Notes: generated by a model not told the origin, from the letters alone. 35,885 nt of DNA from RGIG4608 sp045651165 (GCA_045651165.1 JAZRRX010000032.1:1-35885), one strand, 5' to 3'; numbered from the stretch's first letter, positions 22,688 to 30,815 are shown. Numbers and translations are program-made.

Positions 22688-23611
22688 ATGAATTTTTACT
22701 GTAATAGCGAAGGGAAGATATACCATATTGACCCTGAACGCGTTTACCAAGGTAGCGCAGGCGTGAACACAATTCGCCTTATTGGGCAGTTTTCACCGCA
22801 TGCGCAAGTTATGGTAAAGTACAAGTTGCCAAACGGCATTATTAGGTCTCCGAAGTTGATGAATCCAGTCTTCAATGCCCAAGAGATAATTTCGCCGAAT
22901 GTGGGCGAGTATAGCGTTTGGGAAACGTTGTTTGGTGCAGTGTTTAAACTGGATGATAACGGGAACATTGTAAAAAACGAAGAAGGGCAACCTGTTTATG
23001 AGTATGATTATTCGCTGACGGAATACGCAGGGCAGGTGACCGTACAATTTGAAGTATATTCACCTGAAAGCGCTGCAAAGCTGGCAACGGAAAGCACGTA
23101 TTTTACGATTGAAAAGGGTGTCCCGTCTCTTGAAGATGACGATTTGCCACCGAACGATGCAGGCCAGCTTAAAGCGGCAATACTCAACGCCTTAGCAGAA
23201 GCGTTGCAAATACTTGATGTGAATGGGAAACCGATATCGGGTTTGTTCCTTAGACATCATGAAGATACGCAGACACTTGAAATCCTTGGCAAAGTCGGCG
23301 TTACGAGAGATGAAGTGCGTGATATTGTAAGCGCAATGATAGGAAGCGGCGGTGGCGGTGGAAGCGGCGGCGCGGACGGCGTATCGCCTACCATCGATGT
23401 AGCGGAAATAGAGAACGGACATCGTGTCACCATTACCGATGTAAATGGTCAAAAATCGTTTGATGTCTTGAACGGTAAAGACTATGTACTCACCGAAGCC
23501 GACAAAAACGAAATTGTCAATGAGATTGAGCAAGGTTTGTTGGGTGACATCAACACGGCACTTGAAGCCATAATCGCAAGACAGGCTGAAGTTATAGGGG
23601 GTGTTGGTTAA
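22688..23611 (+). CDS. Upper baseplate/tail-tip adaptor protein
   Basis: A 307-residue protein. The N-terminal 150 residues resemble BppU-like baseplate domains (I-R-L-I-G-Q-F-S, V-M-V-K-Y-K-L-P-N-G, V-Q-F-E-V-Y). After a glycine-rich hinge (G-S-G-G-G-G-G-S-G-G) comes D-G-V-S-P-T-I-D-V-A-E-I-E-N-G-H-R-V-T-I then F-D-V-L-N-G-K-D-Y, a small triple-strand linker common in gut-phage tail fibres. The C-terminus is a coiled coil. It probably attaches the receptor-binding proteins encoded next. The TAA overlaps the next ATG. Confidence 0.65.
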   Translation: MNFYCNSEGKIYHIDPERVYQGSAGVNTIRLIGQFSPHAQVMVKYKLPNGIIRSPKLMNPVFNAQEIISPNVGEYSVWETLFGAVFKLDDNGNIVKNEEGQPVYEYDYSLTEYAGQVTVQFEVYSPESAAKLATESTYFTIEKGVPSLEDDDLPPNDAGQLKAAILNALAEALQILDVNGKPISGLFLRHHEDTQTLEILGKVGVTRDEVRDIVSAMIGSGGGGGSGGADGVSPTIDVAEIENGHRVTITDVNGQKSFDVLNGKDYVLTEADKNEIVNEIEQGLLGDINTALEAIIARQAEVIGGVG

Positions 23612-24381
23612 TGGCAACGATAGTTGAAAATCTAACTGAAAATCTCTTAAAAGTGAATGAAGGGATAGACAAGGTCGAAGTTCTCAATACCGAGTTAGCA
23701 CAAACACTCTATGGCGGTGACACGGGGTATCGTGGGCATTATGACGAGTTTTGGGATAGCTACCAACAAAACGGGGCTTTAGAAAATTGTAGTTATTTAT
23801 TTTCGGGGGCAGGTTGGAATGATGCAACATTCAAACCTAAATACGATATTAAACCGACTGGTGCTTATATGATGTTTTCAGCCTCGCATATTACCGATAT
23901 ATATGAAATATTGAATGCCGTTGGCATAGTTTTAGATTTTTCTAAATGCGAGAATTTTCAATACACATTTTGGGGTTCAAGAACCAAGCGTATCGGCGTA
24001 TTAGATGTCCGCAAAGGCATAAATTTATTTGAAATGTTGAGAGACGCTTTTGTCGAAACGATTGAAAAAGTAATTTGCGTAGAAACAACGCCTTTCAACG
24101 AAACAACTTTCAGCCGTGCACTAAGCTTAAAAGAAATTAGGTTTGAAGGTGCAATCGGTGCAACTGTCGGTTTTAACGAGTCAAGTTTACTTACTCACGA
24201 TAGTATTGTTAGTATTATCAACGCTTTATCCGCAACGACAAGCGGTTTGGCTGTTACACTTTCCAAAACGGCGGTAAATCAAGCTTTTGAAACTTCAAGC
24301 GGAGCAAATGACGGCTCAACATCGGCAGAGTGGCTTTCGCTAATCGCCACGAAATCAAATTGGACTATATCTTTGGTATAA
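23611..24381 (+). CDS. Receptor-binding/tail-tip protein, paralog 1
   Basis: A 256-residue protein. Shared core with the next gene: Y-D-E-F-W-D-S-Y-Q-Q-N-G, G-A-G-W-N-D-A-T-F-K-P-K-Y-D-I, A-Y-M-M-F; this block recurs in tail proteins of gut Bacillota phages. The C-terminus D-S-I-V-S-I-I-N-A-L-S-A-T-T-S-G-L-A-V-T-L resembles capping segments of leucine-rich, BspA-like repeats. Likely exposed at the tail tip and host-specific. Confidence 0.6.
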   Translation: MATIVENLTENLLKVNEGIDKVEVLNTELAQTLYGGDTGYRGHYDEFWDSYQQNGALENCSYLFSGAGWNDATFKPKYDIKPTGAYMMFSASHITDIYEILNAVGIVLDFSKCENFQYTFWGSRTKRIGVLDVRKGINLFEMLRDAFVETIEKVICVETTPFNETTFSRALSLKEIRFEGAIGATVGFNESSLLTHDSIVSIINALSATTSGLAVTLSKTAVNQAFETSSGANDGSTSAEWLSLIATKSNWTISLV

Positions 24382-24393
24382 GGGGGATTTGAA

Positions 24394-25176
24394 ATGACCT
24401 TAGAAGAAAATATTAGACAAGCAAATTCCGACTTTGTTGCCATTAAAGAGAAGATAGTAGAGTGTGGTGTTGAAGTTGCGGAAGGTACTCACACAAGAGA
24501 ATATGCACCAAAGATAAACAAGGTATTTGAAGCAGGGAAGAAAGCTGAATACGATAGCTTTTGGGACATCTACCAGCAAAATGGGAATAGGCAATCTTAT
24601 TACACAGCCTTTGCAGGCGAAGGATGGACGAACGACACATTTAAGCCGAAATACGACATTCGACCTATCGGCACTGCAATGATGTTGTTTGTTTCGTCAA
24701 AAATTGACGGGGATTTAGTAGAAATACTTGATAAGCAAGGCGTTGTGTTGGACACTTCAATGTCAACAAATTTGAGTAATGCGTTCTCGGTATCGCTTTT
24801 TACGAGAATTGGGGTTGTAGATACAAGGGGTGTAGCAGCATTATCACAAACGTGGCACGCTTCGTACTATTTAGAAACGATTGATAAAGTGATATTGAAT
24901 AATGCAGGGACAACATCGTTTAATATGACATTTAGTGCTTGCAATCAATTAAAAAATCTTTTGATAGAAGGCGTAATTGGGCAAAACGGGTTTGATGTTA
25001 GCGCCTCACGTGGTTTAAGCCACGACAGTATCGTTAGCATTATCAACGCTTTATCCACCACGACAAGCGGATTGGCTGTTACACTTTCCAAAACAGCGGT
25101 AAACAATGCGTTCTCGGATACCGAGTGGGCAACCTTAATTGCGACAAAATCAAATTGGACTATCAATCTTGTATAA
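24394..25176 (+). CDS. Receptor-binding/tail-tip protein, paralog 2
   Basis: A 260-residue protein homologous to the preceding gene over most of its length; the C-terminal 50 residues are almost identical, the middle (I-D-T/V-R and strand region) is divergent. It has an extra N-terminal segment M-T-L-E-E-N-I-R-Q-A-N-S-D-F that recalls tail-fibre oligomerisation helices. Tandem, diverged copies suggest two alternative or cooperating adhesins. Confidence 0.6.
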   Translation: MTLEENIRQANSDFVAIKEKIVECGVEVAEGTHTREYAPKINKVFEAGKKAEYDSFWDIYQQNGNRQSYYTAFAGEGWTNDTFKPKYDIRPIGTAMMLFVSSKIDGDLVEILDKQGVVLDTSMSTNLSNAFSVSLFTRIGVVDTRGVAALSQTWHASYYLETIDKVILNNAGTTSFNMTFSACNQLKNLLIEGVIGQNGFDVSASRGLSHDSIVSIINALSTTTSGLAVTLSKTAVNNAFSDTEWATLIATKSNWTINLV

Positions 25177-25188
25177 GGAGTAAAAAAT

Positions 25189-25368
25189 ATGAAACAAAGA
25201 ATTGTATTATACGCAGAAGAAGGAAAGGTGCTGACAAACGGCACGGAATACGGCACGGTTATTTATCTTGCGGACGGCGTAAGTGCTTATAGTTATTACG
25301 AAATCGCCCAAGAAGAATACGAAGAAATCTTGCGCAAGCAAGAAATGGAAGCGTTGAACGCTGTTTAA
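25189..25368 (+). CDS. Small conserved tail-region protein
   Basis: A 59-residue protein with a strong AAGGAG site. It reads I-V-L-Y-A-E-E-G-K-V-L-T-N-G-T-E-Y-G, then I-Y-L-A-D-G, then Y-Y-E-I-A-Q-E-E-Y-E-E-I. Small proteins of this pattern lie among tail-fibre genes of many gut phages, probably as fibre accessories. Function untested. Confidence 0.65.
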   Translation: MKQRIVLYAEEGKVLTNGTEYGTVIYLADGVSAYSYYEIAQEEYEEILRKQEMEALNAV

Positions 25369-25377
25369 GGAGCAGAC

Positions 25378-25776
25378 ATGAAAGAGTTTATCAAATTCGG
25401 AGAGTTTTCAGTCAAGGACAGGGTAGCAAGGGTCGGTGTTGATGAAGCGAAAGCAGAAGTACGGGCGTTGAGTGAAAGGGTAACGGAACTGCACAAGAAA
25501 TTACCGCTTATTTTTGTCAATGAACTACCCACGGAGAACATTGACGAAAATTCGATATATCTTCTGCGTTTGCCCGATGGCACAGGGACGAACAAATACT
25601 TGGAATATGTCTACATTAACGGCTCGTGGGAAGAGTGGGGTTCTATCGTTTTAGAATTCAATATTGACGACTATGTAAAGAAAAGCGATTTAAAGAGCGA
25701 AGTGTGGCAGTTTACTCTTGAAGACGGTACAGTTATCAAAAAGAAAGTATTCGCGGAAGAGTATGTAGAAGAGTAG
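25378..25776 (+). CDS. Tail-fibre accessory protein
   Basis: A 132-residue protein: short N-terminal coiled coil (E-V-R-A-L-S-E-R-V-T-E-L-H-K-K), then L-P-T-E-N-I-D-E-N-S-I-Y-L-L, then Y-L-E-Y-V-Y-I-N-G-S-W-E-E-W-G-S, a beta linker frequent in phage fibre proteins (I-Y-L-x5-...-Y-x-E-Y-x-Y-x-x-G-x-W-E-x-I-G). It is probably part of the tail tip. Exact role unknown. Confidence 0.6.
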   Translation: MKEFIKFGEFSVKDRVARVGVDEAKAEVRALSERVTELHKKLPLIFVNELPTENIDENSIYLLRLPDGTGTNKYLEYVYINGSWEEWGSIVLEFNIDDYVKKSDLKSEVWQFTLEDGTVIKKKVFAEEYVEE

Positions 25777-25784
25777 GTGCGTTT

Positions 25785-26366
25785 ATGGATTTTTCAAAGG
25801 TAAAAAAGTGGGTTCTCCCTGAAGGAGATGCCGTTGCTGTACATGATGCCATAACAGGTGAATGCTTGTGGAAGTTGGAATCGCCTATAGCAATAAATCT
25901 TGATGAAGTAAACCATATACATCCGGATTTTGAGTGGAGCTGGTTTGATGATTCTACTCCATTTGACGTAATTGAAAACGACGATGGGTCCACTGACCTG
26001 TATTATGGCGATAATAATAGCTGGAGTGCGGACACTTGTATGTTTATAGTGCGGTCGTATAACAGCGAAACCTGGGGAGAAATCAAAGAAGGCAGTAGCG
26101 TTACATTTTATCCGAATTTTGAGCGAATGAATATGGAAGGATACAAACTTCAGATAGTCATCAACGAAAAAGTCAATGCTCGGATTTATTATAACGGCAT
26201 AAACACTGTTTCGGCGTATTGGAATTATCCACCTATCACAATAGAAATTTATGTTGAAAATGGAGTGGGTAAAATAAGGACTCTTGACTCTGATGGAATG
26301 GGCAGCACAAGCAACAGTCCAGTTGATTTTACGCAAGGGATAACGATTGCACATATAAAATACTAA
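25785..26366 (+). CDS. Tail-fibre-like beta protein
   Basis: A 193-residue protein starting V-K-K-W-V-L-P-E-G-D-A-V-A-V-H-D-A-I-T-G-E-C-L-W-K, an N-terminal cap seen on several gut-phage tail proteins. The remainder is rich in beta strands and aromatics (W-N-Y-P-P-I-T-I-E-I-Y-V), possibly a carbohydrate- or surface-binding domain. No specific family recognised. Confidence 0.55.
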   Translation: MDFSKVKKWVLPEGDAVAVHDAITGECLWKLESPIAINLDEVNHIHPDFEWSWFDDSTPFDVIENDDGSTDLYYGDNNSWSADTCMFIVRSYNSETWGEIKEGSSVTFYPNFERMNMEGYKLQIVINEKVNARIYYNGINTVSAYWNYPPITIEIYVENGVGKIRTLDSDGMGSTSNSPVDFTQGITIAHIKY

Positions 26367-26407
26367 ATGTTAGACAACAAATACCCGTATTAAAGGAGTG
26401 TTAAAAA

Positions 26408-26860
26408 ATGAAAAGAACAATTATTTTTAAGGGGAGAGCAGGGCGCTATGATGTGCCCTACTTCCTTTTTTTGGAGAATGAACCTTTGGAAATCAGTTTT
26501 GATTTGCCGACATATACGCTTGGCAAATACATAGCGATATTGACTTGTGGTAAGCGCAAACAAGCGTTTAGTTTGGGTGCAGATAAAACAATAACCTTGC
26601 CACCTGAATTTATTAAACGCGGCGATTTTGCGCCATTATCGATTTTGCTTGAACTGCGAACGGAACGTGGCGACAAGGTTATCATCCCGTCCGACCCAGC
26701 GCAAGGCGGTTTCCACATTGAACCATTGCTTATCGACAAAACCGAAGCAAATATGACGGCAGTGGCGTGGTGTCAAAAGTTAGAAGAGCGTGTTAAGCGC
26801 GTAGAAGATAAACTGAAAGAGTTTGAAGATAAGGGTACGCCCTTGGTTTTTGAAGAATAA
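26408..26860 (+). CDS. Tail/baseplate accessory protein with C-terminal coiled coil
   Basis: A 150-residue protein: beta-sandwich-like first 110 residues, then E-E-R-V-K-R-V-E-D-K-L-K-E-F, a coiled coil. Last gene of the tail-tip block, with AAAGGAG before its ATG. Function inferred from position only. Confidence 0.5.
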   Translation: MKRTIIFKGRAGRYDVPYFLFLENEPLEISFDLPTYTLGKYIAILTCGKRKQAFSLGADKTITLPPEFIKRGDFAPLSILLELRTERGDKVIIPSDPAQGGFHIEPLLIDKTEANMTAVAWCQKLEERVKRVEDKLKEFEDKGTPLVFEE

Positions 26861-26879
26861 AAATTAAAGGAGATAGATT

Positions 26880-27590
26880 ATGAGAAACTTGAAACTTAAA
26901 ATTTTGGCGGCATTTGCAGCAGTAGCGTTGTCTTTTGGTTGGGTGCTTTCACCCGTTGCGGTTTCCGCTGACGGAATCGCCGAAAATACGCAAGAAAGCG
27001 TTGTGGTTGAAGAAGTTATCGAAATGGAAGAAACAAGCGAAAAAACGGACGAAAAAACGCCTGTTTTGGAAAGCGAAACGAACACCTTTGAGAACTTTTT
27101 GGCGTGGGCTGAGAAGGAAGCTGACCGCTATGGATACGGCGATGAATACCGCTTGGCATTTGAAGACATCAAAAACGCTGCGACCACGAAACAGGTAACG
27201 ATTTCCACGGCTGTGAATGCGGTTTTGCTTTTGGCAGGTATCGTGTATATTGTGTATAAGAAGGTAACGGATAAGAAGAATTTAGCGAAGTTGGCTGACC
27301 TTTCGGGGCAAACTACCGCGCAGGCGAAGAAATTGAATGAGCTTGTAGATGCTACGAACGATAATAGTAAGACGGAAGAAGAAATCAAGAAAGAAACGGC
27401 TGAACTTAAAGCGGATATGAAGAAAACCCAAGAAGCGATTAGCGGCTTGATTAACGGGTTTATGCATTTTGCGGAAAGCGTGAAGTTTAAAGAAACTAAG
27501 AAGGATGAAGTACGGCGTGATTGCACCAACGCATTAAAAAGCATTGATGGGGTGACGAACAATGAAAACAACGAAAATAACGAAAAGTAA
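26880..27590 (+). CDS. Exported/membrane protein with signal peptide, lysis-region
   Basis: A 236-residue protein. Residues 1-30 form a signal peptide (basic start, A-A-F-A-A-V-A-L-S-F-G, cleavage-like A-V-S-A-D). An acidic Glu/Thr-rich stretch follows, then a membrane helix at about 113-130 (V-N-A-V-L-L-L-A-G-I-V-Y-I-V-Y) and a long coiled coil (A-E-L-K-A-D-M-K-K-T-Q-E-A). It ends in an asparagine/glutamate repeat. Position after the tail genes fits the lysis module, but no peptidoglycan-cleaving motif is present. The role is unknown. Confidence 0.5.
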   Translation: MRNLKLKILAAFAAVALSFGWVLSPVAVSADGIAENTQESVVVEEVIEMEETSEKTDEKTPVLESETNTFENFLAWAEKEADRYGYGDEYRLAFEDIKNAATTKQVTISTAVNAVLLLAGIVYIVYKKVTDKKNLAKLADLSGQTTAQAKKLNELVDATNDNSKTEEEIKKETAELKADMKKTQEAISGLINGFMHFAESVKFKETKKDEVRRDCTNALKSIDGVTNNENNENNEK

Positions 27591-28005
27591 AAGCTGGTAT
27601 TGGAGAGCATATCTTTTGACTGGTGCGTTGGCGTGGGTGTTCTGTATAATCCCCACGCTCATCGCAGGCGTTATTAAATTGCCTGAAATTGCCACAAAAA
27701 ACGCCGAAACGACATTAACAGGGAGTTTTACCGTTGTGTTGATTGCTTGCGTTTATCCCTTGCATAAAGGGCTTATAAAGCTATTGAAATCGCCATCCGC
27801 ACCAGTTATTATGTGGATTGTGTTTGGTGTGACGTACTTATTGTATAACATTTCCCACACAACGCTTAAAGCAATGGTGGTGATTTTCTTTGTTGCGGCG
27901 GTAGCGAACACAATCGGCGCAGGGCTGTTCTTATTGGCGAAGGTGTTTAGGACGAAATGGGCGTTCTTCGGGCAAGTGGAACCTATGCAATCACAAGGAG
28001 AGTGA
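27562..28005 (+). CDS. Holin-like four-helix membrane protein
   Basis: A 147-residue protein with four predicted membrane helices (about residues 17-38, 54-68, 82-95 and 103-127), a basic N-terminus and a short C-terminal tail. It overlaps the upstream gene by 29 bp. Size, topology and position make it the best holin candidate. Family not recognised. Confidence 0.5.
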   Translation: MKTTKITKSKSWYWRAYLLTGALAWVFCIIPTLIAGVIKLPEIATKNAETTLTGSFTVVLIACVYPLHKGLIKLLKSPSAPVIMWIVFGVTYLLYNISHTTLKAMVVIFFVAAVANTIGAGLFLLAKVFRTKWAFFGQVEPMQSQGE

Positions 28006-28010
28006 TATAA

Positions 28011-28934
28011 ATGGTTGAAAAGATGGAAACGGGGGTAGGGTTGCCTACCCCCACAAAAGTAGAGTTTAATACGATTATAAAAAAAAGAGAGCCGTTCAAG
28101 GCTGAAGAAATGATGAACCGTGTGTTATATGCGGTTGTCGCATTGCTTTTGTTCTGTGTGCTTTCTACCTTTTTTGTCAAGAAATTGCCCGACTTTGTAT
28201 TAGACCTGCGGTCTATGGCAATCGATTCGATTTGGCTTATGGCGTGTTGTTATGTTGTAGGTGAGTTGGTTAAACTTATCTTCTTTAACAAGGGTAGATG
28301 TACAAGTGATTACGATAATGCAAAGAAAGGTGCGGAAACCGCGTTAAACAGCCTTACAGCGGACGAACGCGCAACGAGAGAGGAATATTGCAAGGAATAC
28401 GCAAAAGGCGTGTATAACCGCAAGAAAAAGCTGTTGTTGTCAAACGCGATGATAACCGAGGAAGAGTATAACGAGAAGTATGCGCTGCTTACCTACCGTG
28501 AGTTAAAAGCTCGTTACAAGGACGAATTGTCGAAAGCACAGCGTAAGATGATCGCGGCGGTCGGAAGATTAAGGCTGCGAGAATATGACCCTGCATTTTT
28601 GGCATCTATGGATGAACATGAAAGTGATTTGATGCCTTCTGAAATGCACAACGCAAGAAAGCAGGACAAGCAGAATAAACTTAAATCGGCGGCGCTTTCC
28701 GTGGCAAGTAGTTTCTTCTGCGTGACCCTTGCAGGTGAGCTGATATTCTCGTTTTCGCTTACGGTGTTGTTTATGGCCGTAGTGAAGGTGACGAGCGTTG
28801 TTATTTTCTCGTCTTTCAAAGCTACATTTGGTTGGAACCTTGCAATGTACACGGAAATCAGTAGGTATAGATTGCAAGTTAGAGAGGTGGCAAACCTTAA
28901 GGATTATTATAAGAAAAAATGTGAAGGGGTGTAA
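28011..28934 (+). CDS. Large multi-helix membrane protein, lysis-region
   Basis: A 307-residue protein with two N-terminal helices (about residues 39-55 and 72-90), a long charged helical middle (E-E-Y-N-E-K-Y-A-L-L-T-Y-R-E-L), and two C-terminal helices (about 232-270). It ends with Tyr/Arg/Lys-rich helices. Unfamiliar; possibly membrane remodelling, lysis or exclusion. A strong GAGTGAT-type site lies upstream. Confidence 0.5.
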   Translation: MVEKMETGVGLPTPTKVEFNTIIKKREPFKAEEMMNRVLYAVVALLLFCVLSTFFVKKLPDFVLDLRSMAIDSIWLMACCYVVGELVKLIFFNKGRCTSDYDNAKKGAETALNSLTADERATREEYCKEYAKGVYNRKKKLLLSNAMITEEEYNEKYALLTYRELKARYKDELSKAQRKMIAAVGRLRLREYDPAFLASMDEHESDLMPSEMHNARKQDKQNKLKSAALSVASSFFCVTLAGELIFSFSLTVLFMAVVKVTSVVIFSSFKATFGWNLAMYTEISRYRLQVREVANLKDYYKKKCEGV

Positions 28935-28936
28935 TT

Positions 28937-29197
28937 ATGGATTTAGAACGTATTAGAGGGTTGACAAGAGAAGAACGAATTACGCTTATCCTTGAGGATT
29001 TAACGATGTCTGAAATGAAAGCGGTTATTGGCGAAACCATCTTGACGGAAGAAAATATCAAGATTGCGGAATTGCGGTTTTTGAAGCTGTACACGGCCGA
29101 AAAGATTGCGGAAAGATTGGGGTACGATGACCGCACGGTTACGAATCGTATTAAGTTTATCAAGGAACGCTTGAAAAACACCATACTGAATGTATGA
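28937..29197 (+). CDS. Sigma-like HTH protein; candidate activator of next unit
   Basis: An 86-residue protein with a region 4-like helix-turn-helix: L-R-F-L-K-L-Y-T-A-E-K-I-A-E-R-L-G-Y-D-D-R-T-V-T. It is followed directly by a terminator and then an 11-bp repeat array in front of a promoter. I infer it could bind that array. Last gene of the late operon. Confidence 0.6.
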   Translation: MDLERIRGLTREERITLILEDLTMSEMKAVIGETILTEENIKIAELRFLKLYTAEKIAERLGYDDRTVTNRIKFIKERLKNTILNV

Positions 29198-29200
29198 GAG

Positions 29201-29231
29201 AACGGTGGCTGAAATATGCCACCGTTTTTTA
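29201..29231 (+). terminator. Late operon terminator
   Basis: A perfect 9-bp stem AACGGTGGC / GCCACCGTT with an 8-base loop, followed by a run of Ts. Strong intrinsic terminator. Confidence 0.9.
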
Positions 29232-29249
29232 TTTGCAAAAATTGAAATA

Positions 29250-29348
29250 TGTGCTTGGTATGGGGGCAAAATGTACTTAAAATGCGCTAAAAATGGGTAA
29301 AAGTTGGGCATTTCTTGGGTAAAAGTTGGGTAAAACCTGGGTGGAAAA
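29250..29348. repeat. 11-bp helically phased repeat array
   Basis: Nine consecutive 11-bp units each start with TG (29250, 29261, 29272, 29283, 29294, 29305, 29316, 29327, 29338). The best units are TGGGTAAAAGT (twice) and TGGGTAAAACC; most end in A-tracts. The last unit ends about 21 bp before a TATAAT box. An 11-bp period places each unit on the same face of the helix, as in direct-repeat activator sites, and the phased A-tracts should bend the DNA. Confidence 0.75.
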
Positions 29349-29375
29349 TGATATTCACTTTGCAACTGCTATAAT
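29347..29375 (+). promoter_or_regulatory. Activator-type promoter behind the repeat array
   Basis: TATAAT at 29370-29375 with no recognisable -35 at 17 bp (29347-29352 reads AATGAT). The repeat array abuts the -35 position, so activation by array-bound protein is likely. A 5' leader hairpin ATAACG/CGTTAT (29393-29412) follows. Confidence 0.6.
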
Positions 29376-29441
29376 TTATCATATAGGCAAGGATAACGGT
29401 GCGCAACGTTATTCAAATACATTAAAAAGGAGAGTAAAATT

Positions 29442-30002
29442 ATGGCTGAATTTGCAAGCAAAGGTGTAGCAGGGAGCGGACTTGGCTTAGGTATTGCAGG
29501 CACCGCGCTTGGTTTGATGAACGGTGGCCTTGGCGGTTTTCTTGGCGGTTGGGGCGGTAATGGTTGGGCCGGTAACGGCTGTGGACATAGCGCACCCGTT
29601 AATCGTTTTGAATTGGGGCAGGAAAGCACCATTGCGAGGTTGCAATCGGATGTTGCGTTGAGAGATGCGAATATCTATAATGACCAAAAGCTGCTTGAAT
29701 TGTACAAATACTTTGATGGAGAAATCAAAGACATCCGTGCGGTAGCAGCGGCGCAGGCGGTGACGAATGCTAAGATTGAAGGCACATTTGCTGTTCTTGG
29801 GGAAAAACTTTCCGCACAGCGCAACGAGTTTATGTGTGCGTTGAATCGTGAAAAGGATGAACGTTGCTGCTCTGACAACGCTATTGTTAACTATGTGAAT
29901 GCTACGTTCTACCCTAAGATGGTAGCAGATGTTACCACGGGTACCACCACCACGGCACAATTTGTTTACAACCCTATCCCTAATTGTGGTTGTTGCAAGT
30001 AA
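29442..30002 (+). CDS. Glycine-rich conserved phage protein
   Basis: A 186-residue protein. The N-terminal 55 residues are a glycine/leucine zipper region (G-L-G-I-A-G-T-A-L-G-L, G-G-F-L-G-G-W-G-G-N-G-W). A helical middle follows (A-R-L-Q-S-D-V-A-L-R-D-A-N-I-Y) and the tail ends C-G-C-C-K. Proteins starting with S-K-G-V-A-G-x-G-L-G-L-G-I-A-G-T-A-L are widespread in gut phages, near structural genes. Function not established; possibly a virion or membrane-active protein. It has its own promoter and a strong AAAAAGGAG site. Confidence 0.65.
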   Translation: MAEFASKGVAGSGLGLGIAGTALGLMNGGLGGFLGGWGGNGWAGNGCGHSAPVNRFELGQESTIARLQSDVALRDANIYNDQKLLELYKYFDGEIKDIRAVAAAQAVTNAKIEGTFAVLGEKLSAQRNEFMCALNREKDERCCSDNAIVNYVNATFYPKMVADVTTGTTTTAQFVYNPIPNCGCCK

Positions 30003-30011
30003 AGAATGGAG

Positions 30012-30037
30012 AGAGGGCGTGGGAAACTGCGCCCTCT
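30012..30037 (+). other. Intercistronic hairpin
   Basis: AGAGGGCG pairs perfectly with CGCCCTCT around a 10-base loop, with no T-run after it. Probably mRNA processing or stability, allowing more of the glycine-rich protein than of downstream products. Confidence 0.55.
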
Positions 30038-30056
30038 TAACAAAAGGAGAATGATT

Positions 30057-30377
30057 ATGTTTGTTAATACGGAACGCATCCAAATAGGGGTGACAAATTA
30101 CATAGAGCAGGAAGTGGCAAGCAAAGCGGTAGGTGTACAAAAGTTTATCACTTACTTTGCACTTCCAAAGGTGAACAAAGTTATTGCGCATTATATGGTA
30201 CAGCTTAAAGATAACCCTATTTTAAGTGATATGTTCAATGAGAATGGGGATGTAAACATAGACGAGTTGTATTCGATGTCTAAACAAGCGGTGCGTAAAA
30301 GCGGTCAATTTGCCGTATATGGCGTTTTGTTGAATGAGAGTGACATCGACAAAATATATTCGTATATCGCAAGATAA
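30057..30377 (+). CDS. Small conserved phage protein
   Basis: A 106-residue protein beginning M-F-V-N-T-E-R-I-Q-I-G-V-T-N-Y-I-E. Start at 30057 gives 7 bp from AAAGGAG; ATG at 30051 is too close to it. Helical, no recognised domain; it sits with the glycine-rich gene and the next gene as a set. Confidence 0.6.
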   Translation: MFVNTERIQIGVTNYIEQEVASKAVGVQKFITYFALPKVNKVIAHYMVQLKDNPILSDMFNENGDVNIDELYSMSKQAVRKSGQFAVYGVLLNESDIDKIYSYIAR

Positions 30378-30386
30378 AGGAGAAAG

Positions 30387-30704
30387 ATGATGAAGATATT
30401 AAAGGATTTAATCGAGAAAGCGAAGGATACAATGGACGAGGTGGAGTGGTATGCCGAAAAAGCGCATCACCTTCGCACGGAACATAAACAGCTTGCTGAT
30501 ACGTATATCAAGATTGCGGAAATGCATATTGATATATATGGTATGTTGCACAGCCGTATGGTTGCGCTTATTACCGAACAAAAAGAAAAAGGCGCACACG
30601 TTCCGCCTGAAATGCAAGCTATTTGGGACTACGAACACGAGCGTTTAATCAAAGAATTTGCCGAGGCAAAATTCCTTGTTGAAGAGTATAAAAAAGCATA
30701 CTAA
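30387..30704 (+). CDS. Small conserved helical phage protein
   Basis: A 105-residue helical protein: K-A-H-H-L-R-T-E-H-K-Q-L-A-D-T-Y-I-K-I-A-E-M-H and later Y-E-H-E-R-L-I-K-E-F-A-E-A-K. I have seen this pattern beside glycine-rich proteins in gut phages; role unknown. The start may be 30387 or 30390. Last gene before the convergent integrase. Confidence 0.6.
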   Translation: MMKILKDLIEKAKDTMDEVEWYAEKAHHLRTEHKQLADTYIKIAEMHIDIYGMLHSRMVALITEQKEKGAHVPPEMQAIWDYEHERLIKEFAEAKFLVEEYKKAY

Positions 30705-30709
30705 AGTTT

Positions 30710-30732
30710 GATGTGTGTTACATCGGCTTTTT
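30710..30732 (+). terminator. Terminator of the 29442-30704 unit
   Basis: GATGT pairs with ACATC around GTGTT, followed by GGCTTTTT. Confidence 0.6.
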
Positions 30733-30734
30733 AA

Positions 30735-30783
30735 CCACAATATCTTGTGTGTGTTCTATATTATAGAACACAATATATTGTGG
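30735..30783. repeat. Large interrupted palindrome beside integrase
   Basis: A perfect 10-1-10 palindrome GTGTTCTATA / TATAGAACAC (30751-30771) nested in outer arms CCACAATAT (30735-30743) and ATATTGTGG (30775-30783). It has no T-run. It could be a recombination or protein-binding site of the attachment region. Confidence 0.65.
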
Positions 30784-30815
30784 TGCGCTATATCTCGTCT
30801 TCTGCGCCAATGAAG

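Noticed and set aside
29250..29348. Repeat array considered as CRISPR or replication iterons
   Set aside because: Units are only 11 bp with no spacers, and no replication protein is nearby; the position before a promoter fits regulation better.
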